From Clostridiales bacterium UBA4706 (GTDB lineage: Bacteria; Bacillota; Clostridia; Oscillospirales; Oscillospiraceae), in the NCBI GenBank assembly GCA_002404605.1, contig DHKA01000058.1, positions 1 to 14,011 on the forward strand: DNA of 14,011 nucleotides, in the 5' to 3' direction. The notes below the pieces were generated by a model. The model did no database searches, was not told the origin of the DNA, and saw nothing but the letters and a program-made list of their open reading frames with translations. The position numbers were made by a program, and so were the translations under genes. Of the stretch, positions 1-5,062 are shown piece by piece (the first letter of the stretch is position 1; each line of letters opens with the position of its first letter).

Positions 1-36
1 TGCGGCTGTGCCGGGGCAGGCAATTTCACCTGGAAC

Positions 37-231
37 TCAATCCGTGTAATTCTTTTCGACGGCAATGCCGTTCACCTCCAGTTCCCCGATAGGGGCGTGA
101 TATTGTTCTGCTGCCGCTCTGGTCAGGCGCTGGGCATCTTCCTGCGAAATGATACCCTGAGCTGCCAGCGTGGCAAATACGCTCTTGCAGAGTCGGAAGT
201 TTACTTCCGATGCGTATTCTGGCTGGGTCAT
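37..231 (-). CDS. SHOCT-like small protein of a mobile element
   Basis: This 64-residue protein has the look of the short SHOCT-like proteins encoded just upstream of serine recombinases in clostridial integrative elements. It has an N-terminal helical segment, then a 'G-I-I-S-Q-E-D-A-Q-R-L' stretch (residues about 26-36) and a 'Y-H-A-P-I-G-E-L' end (about 44-51). That matches the SHOCT pattern of 'G-x-I-(S/T)-x-E-E-(Y/F)' followed by 'K-Y-x-P-x-I-G'. Its exact function is unknown. The ATG at 231 is well supported: a perfect AAGGAGGTG ribosome binding site lies at 237-245, five bases upstream. The gene points off the left edge of the window, where a recombinase would be expected but cannot be seen. 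An 18-base near-perfect palindrome (193-210) lies inside the coding sequence. Assignment is from pattern memory, with no search. Confidence 0.65.
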   Translation of the reverse strand: MTQPEYASEVNFRLCKSVFATLAAQGIISQEDAQRLTRAAAEQYHAPIGELEVNGIAVEKNYTD

Positions 232-279
232 CGTGACACCTCCTTCAGAAACGACAGTATATTGCCGGTTGCGGGATCG

Positions 280-366
280 TCAACGGATAACAGGCAGAGT
301 TATCAGAAAGTTATCATCTTCAAGAACAATGGTCGCACTTGGGTGCCGCAGATGATTGGGGCGCAT
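280..366 (-). CDS. Possible 28-residue peptide upstream of SHOCT gene
   Basis: A short leftward reading frame runs from an ATG at 366 to a TGA at 280, ending 48 bases before the SHOCT-like start. Its second half (T-I-V-L-E-D-D-N-F-L-I-T-L-P-V-I) alternates hydrophobic and polar residues like genuine beta-strand protein. That could make it a small conserved gene or the C-terminal remnant of a larger one. An in-frame stop lies only five codons upstream of the ATG, and no ribosome binding site precedes it. I do not recognise the family. It is listed because it lies between a candidate leftward promoter and the SHOCT gene and could be its leader. Confidence 0.2.
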   Translation of the reverse strand: MRPNHLRHPSATIVLEDDNFLITLPVIR

Positions 367-401
367 CAGAGCAATAAATCAATATTTCTCTAAAAATAAT
401 C

Positions 402-413
402 ATAGTATACTAT
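402..413. promoter_or_regulatory. 12-bp perfect palindrome between divergent genes
   Basis: ATAGTATACTAT is a perfect 12-bp palindrome ten bases upstream of the TTGACA box of the ATPase gene. Each strand of it contains a -10-like TATACT. It could be an operator for a dimeric regulator or part of a leftward promoter whose -35 (TTGTCA, + strand 424-429) overlaps the rightward -35. No regulator gene is visible beside it. Confidence 0.35.
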
Positions 414-422
414 CGATATTTC

Positions 423-451
423 TTGACAAAGATTGATTTTACGGGTATTAT
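423..451 (+). promoter_or_regulatory. Sigma-A-type promoter of AAA ATPase gene
   Basis: A perfect -35 box (TTGACA, 423-428) and a near-consensus -10 box (TATTAT, 446-451) are separated by exactly 17 bases. Transcription would start near 458, giving an untranslated leader of only about 16 bases that begins inside or just before the ribosome binding site (GGAGAAGGAG, 455-464). This also argues against initiation at the TTG codon at 423, which lies inside the promoter. Confidence 0.8.
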
Positions 452-473
452 ATTGGAGAAGGAGCTGATCTTT

Positions 474-1925
474 ATGGCAATCACAACAAAAGAAGGTATC
501 CTTAAAGTCCTGAGCGCTTATAACCCGTGGTGGAAAACAGGGACGATCAGTCCACAGATGTCAAAGAGCTATAAGAGATTTGCATTTCACGAAGCAATGA
601 AACGCCTTACAGAGAAAGGGATTCGTCGCTCTGTTGTCTTAACGGGAACGAGACGTGTCGGCAAAACAACGATCCAATATCAAATGATCGAGTCACTATT
701 AAAGTCGGGAGTTGCGCCCCAGAAAATTGTTTTTATTTCTTTGGATCATCCCATGCTGAAGCTCAGTCAATTTCAGGATGTCCTGGAATGCTATCATGAA
801 AATATCTATGCGGAGCAGGATGTATATTACTTTTTTGATGAGGTGCAATACGCGCAGGACTGGGACCGATGGTTAAAAATCATTTATGATACACAGCCTG
901 ATACCCGTGTTGTTGCAACCGGTTCTGCAAGTCCGGCGTTGATGAAAGGCAGCAGAGAAAGCGGTGCTGGTCGCTGGACCGTCATACAGGTTCCAACCAT
1001 GTCTTTTTACGAGTACTGCGAACTGCTGGATTTAGAGCGTCCCAATATTGCTCCAGATCTGAAAGTAACAACTATGCTCCGTAAAAGTCAGATCGAGCGG
1101 ACGCAAATCATGATGCAGCTTTCCAAAGTTCAAAACCATTTTATGCGATATTTGCAGGTCGGCGGTTTCCCGGAATTGGCATTAGCGGATAATGATCTGA
1201 TGGCGCAGCAAATTATGCGCGAAGATGTTGTGGATAAAGTCCTGAAGCGCGACCTTCCTTCCCTTTACAATATTCGCAATGCAACGGAATTGGAGAGAAT
1301 CTTCTTATATCTCTGCAACGTCTCTTCGGAAATTATTTCCATTGAGGCAATCACGAAAGAGCTGAACGGAGTATCCCGCACAACCGTGGAAAACTATATT
1401 CAGTATCTGGAGAGCGCAAATCTGATTTATCAAAGCTGGCCGGTTGATATGGCTGGGAAAAAGATATTGAAGGCACGGCCTAAAATTTATATTGCGGATG
1501 CAGCGATCCGAAACGCTGTCTTGATGGATGATTCTATTTTGACGGACCCCGTTGAGATGGGGAAGATTGTTGAAACCGCTGTTTACAAACACGTTGCTGC
1601 GTTTTACTATCAATATGCCACATCTGTCGGTTACTTCAGGGGCGGTAAAAAAGGAAAAGAAATTGATATTGTGGTGGACTACCCCAACACGAAAAATATC
1701 CTTATAGAAGTCAAATACAGAGAAGGCGCGCCAATTGCGGATGATGATGCGATCGTAGAATTGTGTGAAGAATCGTCGGCAGCAATTGTCGTTACAAAGA
1801 ATGCCGATGATTTTGGTGTTCACAACACGAAGTGTGGCAGAGATTTGCTGCGAATTCCTGCGTTTGCTTTCCTGTATTTGCTGGGGAACGCCGAAAAACA
1901 CGGATACCGCGGAATGGAACAGTAG
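474..1925 (+). CDS. AAA+ ATPase with DUF4143 C-terminal region
   Basis: This 483-residue protein is of the AAA_14/DUF4143 type common in Firmicutes, Bacteroidetes and archaea; its cellular role is not established. Walker A is G-T-R-R-V-G-K-T-T (58-66). Walker B is Y-Y-F-F-D-E-V-Q with D122 and E123, followed by a sensor-1-like A-T-G-S-A-S (148-153). A winged-helix-like segment lies around 288-318. The C-terminus has a PD-(D/E)XK-like signature: E367, then E396-I-D398, then E412-V-K414. The start at ATG 474 is chosen because GGAGAAGGAG (455-464) precedes it with nine bases of spacing and the promoter overlaps the longer TTG frame. The gene is clearly less GC-rich than the genes to its right, stands alone in its transcription unit, and sits beside a SHOCT-like gene, so it is probably cargo of a mobile element. 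Alternatives such as a defence or DNA-handling role cannot be tested here. Confidence 0.88.
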   Translation: MAITTKEGILKVLSAYNPWWKTGTISPQMSKSYKRFAFHEAMKRLTEKGIRRSVVLTGTRRVGKTTIQYQMIESLLKSGVAPQKIVFISLDHPMLKLSQFQDVLECYHENIYAEQDVYYFFDEVQYAQDWDRWLKIIYDTQPDTRVVATGSASPALMKGSRESGAGRWTVIQVPTMSFYEYCELLDLERPNIAPDLKVTTMLRKSQIERTQIMMQLSKVQNHFMRYLQVGGFPELALADNDLMAQQIMREDVVDKVLKRDLPSLYNIRNATELERIFLYLCNVSSEIISIEAITKELNGVSRTTVENYIQYLESANLIYQSWPVDMAGKKILKARPKIYIADAAIRNAVLMDDSILTDPVEMGKIVETAVYKHVAAFYYQYATSVGYFRGGKKGKEIDIVVDYPNTKNILIEVKYREGAPIADDDAIVELCEESSAAIVVTKNADDFGVHNTKCGRDLLRIPAFAFLYLLGNAEKHGYRGMEQ

Positions 1926-1938
1926 CATACACCGCATT

Positions 1939-1968
1939 TTGTCCCTCTTGTCCTCATTGTCCCGGGAC
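1939..1968. repeat. Three 9-bp-period TTGTCC repeats ending in a palindrome
   Basis: TTGTCC occurs at 1939-1944, 1948-1953 and 1957-1962, exactly nine bases apart. The last copy runs into the perfect 10-bp palindrome GTCCCGGGAC (1959-1968), which supplies an inverted copy of the GTCC core. Such spaced direct copies near a suspected element end resemble arm-type binding sites of a recombinase or accessory protein, but no protein can be assigned. Confidence 0.6.
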
Positions 1969-1989
1969 GTAAGGAGGAACTCCGTAAAA

Positions 1990-2020
1990 AATGCACCACG
2001 CCTGCAAAGTATGGTGCATT
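1990..2020. repeat. Hairpin with 9-bp arms
   Basis: AATGCACCA (1990-1998) and TGGTGCATT (2012-2020) are perfect inverted repeats with a 13-base loop. The ATG at 1991 falls in the left arm. It opens a 23-codon frame (1991-2062) preceded, at a long 13-base spacing, by AAGGAGG (1971-1977). The frame itself has no recognisable similarity. Confidence 0.5.
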
Positions 2021-2054
2021 GTATCCACGAGCAGTAGGTTTGCCATTAAGAAAA

Positions 2055-2090
2055 CCCTGTAATCTCAACGGTTACAGGGCTTTCTTCTTT
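2055..2090 (+). terminator. Rho-independent terminator after AAA ATPase region
   Basis: CCCTGTAA (2055-2062) pairs with TTACAGGG (2072-2079) across a nine-base loop, followed by a pyrimidine/T-rich tail (TTTCTTCTTTTCTT). It is the first good terminator downstream of the ATPase gene, about 130 bases past the stop codon, leaving a long structured 3' untranslated region. Confidence 0.75.
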
Positions 2091-2222
2091 TCTTCCGTGC
2101 CGGGAGAAAACCGCAGCCGTTGGAATTACGGCGCCAGTCTATTTCCTAAATCTTCTTTCTGCTTAGGGGGCCCGTCTTGCGTTGTCCGCATATTCCGGAG
2201 CAGTTCACTTTTCTGTAAAGAT

Positions 2223-2265
2223 AAAAACCGGCGCCGGAGTTCATCACGCTCCGGCGCCGGCTTTT
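2223..2265. terminator. Bidirectional GC-rich terminator hairpin
   Basis: CCGGCGCCGGAG (2228-2239) and CTCCGGCGCCGG (2249-2260) form a perfect 12-bp stem with a nine-base loop. It is flanked by AAAAA on the left and CTTTT on the right, so it could terminate transcription on either strand. The left arm itself contains a CCGGCGCCGG palindrome. Confidence 0.65.
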
Positions 2266-2301
2266 AAGAAAGAGAGGCTTTATCGGAAGAACTGCTTTCC
2301 G

Positions 2302-2321
2302 ATGGTTTTATCATAAACCAT
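2302..2321. repeat. Short inverted repeat
   Basis: ATGGTTT (2302-2308) and AAACCAT (2315-2321) form a 7-bp stem with a TATCAT loop, followed by TTT. Its role is unknown. It is one of several stem-loops in this convergent intergenic region. Confidence 0.35.
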
Positions 2322-2352
2322 TTTGCCGCTGGACAGGCAAATAGTTTTTTCG

Positions 2353-2375
2353 CCCGATTTTCGGGGGTCTTTTTG
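2353..2375 (+). terminator. Weak terminator-like hairpin, rightward
   Basis: CCCGA (2353-2357) and TCGGG (2361-2365) form a 5-bp stem with a three-base loop, followed by GGTCTTTTTG. It would act as a backup stop for rightward transcripts before they enter the MerR gene antisense. The short stem makes this tentative. Confidence 0.35.
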
Positions 2376-2392
2376 TGCGAAAAGACGGCGTA

Positions 2393-2452
2393 TGAAAAGC
2401 GAAAAACGCCGCGATCGCCGGAAAACGCAAAGTTTCCGGCGATCGCGGCGTT
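2393..2452 (-). terminator. Terminator of EamA-MerR operon (20-bp stem)
   Basis: Twenty perfectly complementary bases (2405-2424 with 2433-2452) enclose an eight-base loop. Read leftward, the stem is followed by TTTTTCGCTTTTC (toward 2393). It starts nine bases after the MerR stop codon. The stem contains CGATCG and is unusually long for a simple terminator. Confidence 0.85.
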
Positions 2453-2461
2453 ATAGTCGCT

Positions 2462-3289
2462 TTAGCCCTCCGATTCTCGGACGGGCAGCCATGCCTCATA
2501 ATAGCGCAGCACCGCGCCGTCGGACGCGGCGTTTATGATGTCGCGGCCATAGACCGTCCCCTCCGGCGTGAGATCTTGCTGCGCGGCAAAATCGTACAGC
2601 AGCCGGAGCGCCTCGCGACGGAGAAAGTCCATGCCCGGCGTTTCGATCACGGTGTACAGGCAGTACCGCGCCGGGACAAACACCGCGCCCGGCAGCGCCG
2701 CAAAACCCAGCTCCTCGGCAAACGGCGAGGGCATCGTCACATCCCAGTCCACGCAATCGTCCGGCTCGCCTATGGCGGGCAGCGAGAACGAAAACGCGAA
2801 CGCGCTGCCGCACTTGGAGTGCGCTGTGCGGCTCGCCTCCTCGAAGCAGATGTGCCCGTCGCGGCTGTATGGCACATGCCAGCATGCCGGACGCTCGAGA
2901 TACATCACTCGCCCGCGGCAGACGCCGAGCCGGTCGAGCTGCGCGGACAGACGGTCAAGATTGAGCTGCGCGAGCCGGAGCGCGCGCTGCTTTTCCTCGA
3001 TATCCGCGCGTTTTTCCTCCAGCAGCGCGCCGAGCCGCGGCGCGATCGCGCCGGAGAGTACCTGTTCTGTCTCCTGCAAGGAAAAGCCCTGCGCCTTATA
3101 GAGGCTTCGCCGGACAAGATTGATCACGTCGTAGTATGAATACAGCCGCTGCCCCTGCGCGCCGCGCTGCGGCACAACGACGCCGATGCTGTCGTAGTAC
3201 CGGATGGTCTGCGGCGTGAGACCGGTCAGCGCCGAAACGTCGTGCACCGTGTACTGCGGATAGGACATGTCATAAAATCGGGAACTCAT
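2462..3289 (-). CDS. MerR-family regulator with GyrI-like effector domain
   Basis: This 275-residue regulator has an N-terminal MerR winged helix (about 12-80: Y-T-V-H-D-V-S-A-L-T-G-L-T-P-Q-T-I-R-Y-Y, then G-F-S-L-Q-E-T). A coiled-coil dimerisation helix follows (about 85-122, rich in E/K/R/L). The C-terminal half (about 127-270) resembles the GyrI-like/BmrR-type ligand-binding fold, ending Y-Y-E-A-W-L-P-V. Proteins of this type activate transporter genes when bound to hydrophobic or cationic ligands. ATG 3289 is preferred over an upstream TTG (3310) because GAAGGGG sits about six bases before it. The gene begins 30 bases after the EamA stop on the same strand, so it is probably co-transcribed with and regulates that transporter. 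A strong terminator follows. The ligand is unknown. Confidence 0.88.
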   Translation of the reverse strand: MSSRFYDMSYPQYTVHDVSALTGLTPQTIRYYDSIGVVVPQRGAQGQRLYSYYDVINLVRRSLYKAQGFSLQETEQVLSGAIAPRLGALLEEKRADIEEKQRALRLAQLNLDRLSAQLDRLGVCRGRVMYLERPACWHVPYSRDGHICFEEASRTAHSKCGSAFAFSFSLPAIGEPDDCVDWDVTMPSPFAEELGFAALPGAVFVPARYCLYTVIETPGMDFLRREALRLLYDFAAQQDLTPEGTVYGRDIINAASDGAVLRYYEAWLPVRESEG

Positions 3290-3319
3290 AACGACCCCTT
3301 CTTTCGGCAAACGGATAAA

Positions 3320-4216
3320 TTACTGCGCGGCGGATTCACTTTTGGATGTGGTATTCTGCAAGACGATGCCCGCGAGCACAAGCACGATGCCGACAATACA
3401 GAGCACGCCGAACGGCTCGCGGAACACGAATACGCTCACGAGCGTTTCCACCACAGGCTCGCTGCTCGCAAGAATGGACACCGTGCCGCTCTTGCAGCCG
3501 TGCAGCGCCAGCGAGAAGAACCGGTAAGCCAGAAAACCCGTTGTGAGCGCCATGGTGATGCCCACGAGGAAGATCTTCCAGCCGGAGAAGAGCACCGCGA
3601 ACGGGCGGGAATACCCTTCGCGGAAGAGCAGCAGATCCATAACGATGCCGAACAGAGCGGCAAACGCACAGATCCAGAAATTGACGGCCTTGCCGGTATA
3701 GCCGCGGCCGAGAAGCGCGCGCGTCAGAATGTTGATGAGCGCGAAGGCGATCGCGGAGCCAAGCCCGCAGACGAGACCGAGCAGCGTCACCGTGCCGCCG
3801 AAGCCGGATACGCACGCGCACCCGGCGATGCAGAGGATGATCGCAAACACCGTACGGCGGGAAATGCCGTCCTTGAACACAACGTGCGCCATAATGGTGA
3901 CGAACACCGGCGAGAGATACATGAGGATGCACGCCGTGGAGATGGACATCATGTTGATCGCGTTATAATAGCAGAACGAGAACATGCCCTGTCCGAGAAC
4001 GCCGACGGCGGCGAAGAGCCAGAAGTCCTTCTTATGCATTTTGAGCTGGCGGATATCGCCGAGGGCGGTACAGAAGAAGCAGAGCGCGGCCACGGAGCAG
4101 CGGATGGCAAGAATGCCCATCGTGCTCAGTCCCGCGCCGGTCAGCGTGCGGGTAAAGAGACCGGTCAGACCGAAAAATGCGCCGGACAGCACGGCGGCGA
4201 CGGCGTAGCGATTCAT
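3320..4216 (-). CDS. EamA/DMT-family transporter
   Basis: This 298-residue integral membrane protein has two EamA halves (about 5-140 and 147-288) and about ten predicted hydrophobic helices. Both halves carry the conserved half-ending pattern: residues 85-116, with L-S-P-V-F-V at 101-106, and 238-267, with S-S-E-P-V at 251-255. The drug/metabolite transporter superfamily exports amino acids, nucleosides, sugars or toxic compounds; the substrate cannot be read from sequence. Length is typical. ATG 4216 is preceded by an AGAGAGGGG ribosome binding site. The MerR regulator immediately downstream suggests ligand-inducible export. Confidence 0.9.
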   Translation of the reverse strand: MNRYAVAAVLSGAFFGLTGLFTRTLTGAGLSTMGILAIRCSVAALCFFCTALGDIRQLKMHKKDFWLFAAVGVLGQGMFSFCYYNAINMMSISTACILMYLSPVFVTIMAHVVFKDGISRRTVFAIILCIAGCACVSGFGGTVTLLGLVCGLGSAIAFALINILTRALLGRGYTGKAVNFWICAFAALFGIVMDLLLFREGYSRPFAVLFSGWKIFLVGITMALTTGFLAYRFFSLALHGCKSGTVSILASSEPVVETLVSVFVFREPFGVLCIVGIVLVLAGIVLQNTTSKSESAAQ

Positions 4217-4238
4217 AAATTTTCCCCTCTCTTTATTT

Positions 4239-4370
4239 CTATAATAACAGAATATTGCATGCAGCGGCTATAAGGCAAAGTAAAAATCCGGCAAAGATTT
4301 TTTCCGTATTTTTGGCATTTTGACGAATACGTAACGCAGCGCGCCCCGTAAGCTCACAGTATTTCATCAT
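4239..4370 (-). CDS. Possible 43-residue membrane leader peptide
   Basis: A leftward frame begins with two consecutive ATGs (4370, 4367). It encodes a basic N-terminal half (R-A-A-L-R-I-R-Q-N-A-K) and a C-terminal hydrophobic segment of about 19 residues (I-F-A-G-F-L-L-C-L-I, then A-A-A-C-N-I-L-L-L). It stops 22 bases before the EamA start. A perfect TATAAT (4386-4391, minus strand) lies just upstream, although without a good -35. The ribosome binding site is poor. It may be a leader peptide or small membrane protein of the EamA-MerR operon, or a chance frame. Confidence 0.25.
   Translation of the reverse strand: MMKYCELTGRAALRIRQNAKNTEKIFAGFLLCLIAAACNILLL
4241..4249 (-). promoter_or_regulatory. 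Extended -10 promoter of EamA-MerR operon
   Basis: On the minus strand TG-T-TATTAT matches an extended -10 element. Transcription would start near 4234, giving a leader of about 18 bases before the EamA ATG. No good -35 lies at the usual distance, as is tolerated with extended -10 promoters. An 8-bp palindrome TGCATGCA (4256-4263) lies just upstream and could be part of an operator. The TATAAT at 4386-4391 is an alternative promoter. Confidence 0.4.
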
Positions 4371-4402
4371 TTTTCTTATTTGTGCATTATAGCCCCTATA
4401 GC

Positions 4403-4438
4403 AAAAACAGCTTCCCGGCATGCCGGGAAGCTGTTTTT
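4403..4438 (-). terminator. Terminator of ABC-HAD operon, perfect 36-bp palindrome
   Basis: Positions 4403-4420 and 4421-4438 are exact reverse complements, centred on GGCATGCC. The leading A-tract and trailing T-tract are part of the symmetry, so the element can stop transcription in both directions. It directly abuts the stop codon of the HAD gene (4439-4441). Transcripts entering it from the right are those of the ABC importer operon. Confidence 0.88.
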
Positions 4439-5062
4439 TTACGATTCGCTTACGTCCACGCCGCGCGCGCGAAGCTGTTTGCGCAGCCGGGCGGCGTCGC
4501 CGAAAAAGACGACGGCGCCGAGCCCGACGCGCTGCGCTCCCTCGGCGTTTGCGGCCGAGTCGTCGATGAACACGCACTCCCTGCGGTCCAGACCAAATTT
4601 TTCGAGCGCGCCTTCAAAAAACGCCGGGTCGGGCTTGAGCAGCTTCACATCCGCCGAGCGGTAGATGCGCTCCTCCGGGAAGTGCTCCGACGCTGCAAAG
4701 CGCGGCCAGTATTCCCGGTGGCGCGGCCCCGCGTTCGTGAGAAGGTAGAGTCCATACCCTTTTTCGTAAAGCTCGTCCGTGAGCGCCTTCATGCCCTCGA
4801 CCGGAAGCTCCGGGCGGTCCCAGTGGCATACGAGCTTTTCGACCGCGCCGCGCAGCGGCTCGCCGATGCGCGCCGTGACGCGCTCGATGATCTCCGCTTC
4901 GTCGATCGTGCCGCGGTCCAGCTCGATCCAGTCGATGCTGCCGTAAAGCTCGCGCAGCATCAGCTCCTGCTCGGGCTCCGAGAGGCCGGTCCTTTTCACG
5001 TACTCCTTCGGCGCAAAACGGATGAGCACGTTGCCCATATCAAAAAGAATGCTTTTTATCAT
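4439..5062 (-). CDS. HAD-IA hydrolase, YihX-like phosphatase
   Basis: This 207-residue cytosolic phosphatase has all four HAD motifs: F-D8-M-G-N-V-L (nucleophile D8), L-L-T109-N, K143-P-D, and I-D167-D168-S. The second acidic residue of the usual DxD motif is replaced by glycine (D-x-G-N). This is the form in YihX-type sugar-phosphate phosphatases and epoxide-hydrolase N-terminal domains, so the replacement is family-typical rather than a defect. An alpha-helical cap (about 16-85) fits subclass IA. The ATG overlaps the stop codon of the permease gene (ATGA), implying translational coupling in the importer operon, and a terminator follows directly. The substrate is unknown; a phosphorylated small molecule linked to the importer is the simplest inference. 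Confidence 0.85.
   Translation of the reverse strand: MIKSILFDMGNVLIRFAPKEYVKRTGLSEPEQELMLRELYGSIDWIELDRGTIDEAEIIERVTARIGEPLRGAVEKLVCHWDRPELPVEGMKALTDELYEKGYGLYLLTNAGPRHREYWPRFAASEHFPEERIYRSADVKLLKPDPAFFEGALEKFGLDRRECVFIDDSAANAEGAQRVGLGAVVFFGDAARLRKQLRARGVDVSES

Larger units (their letters stand above)
1926..2461. other. Non-coding, hairpin-rich convergent intergenic region
   Basis: No convincing protein gene fills this 536-base gap between two convergent genes. It contains in order: three TTGTCC boxes at 9-base period ending in a palindrome (1939-1968), an AAGGAGG motif followed by a hairpin with 9-bp arms (1990-2020), a terminator (2055-2090), a stretch of about 135 bases with nothing recognised (2091-2227), a 12-bp GC-rich stem (2228-2260), an ATGGTTT/AAACCAT stem (2302-2321), a small terminator-like stem (2353-2375) and the 20-bp-stem terminator of the MerR gene (2405-2452). 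Base composition changes from moderate to high GC across it, consistent with a junction between acquired and resident DNA. Confidence 0.7.

Noticed and set aside
1..29. Possible leftward start (GTG at 29) of a recombinase gene overlapping the end of the SHOCT-like gene region
   Set aside because: Only nine codons are visible, the ribosome binding site is weak, and no recombinase motif can be seen, although such a gene would be expected here.
193..210. Palindrome TCGGAAGT/ACTTCCGA inside the SHOCT-like gene
   Set aside because: It lies within coding sequence with a two-base loop and no link to a promoter or terminator; probably coincidental.
1991..2062. 23-codon frame after AAGGAGG as a real gene
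   Set aside because: The spacing of 13 bases is long, the sequence has no recognisable pattern, and the frame is covered by hairpins; reported only as part of the RNA-structure finding.
2091..2227. tRNA or other known structural RNA
   Set aside because: No cloverleaf, no T-loop motif and no recognisable riboswitch core was found.
3242..4273. Long rightward frame opposite the EamA gene
   Set aside because: Its translation is His/Glu/Arg/Ala-rich low-complexity sequence typical of the antisense of a GC-rich gene, while the minus strand encodes a complete transporter.
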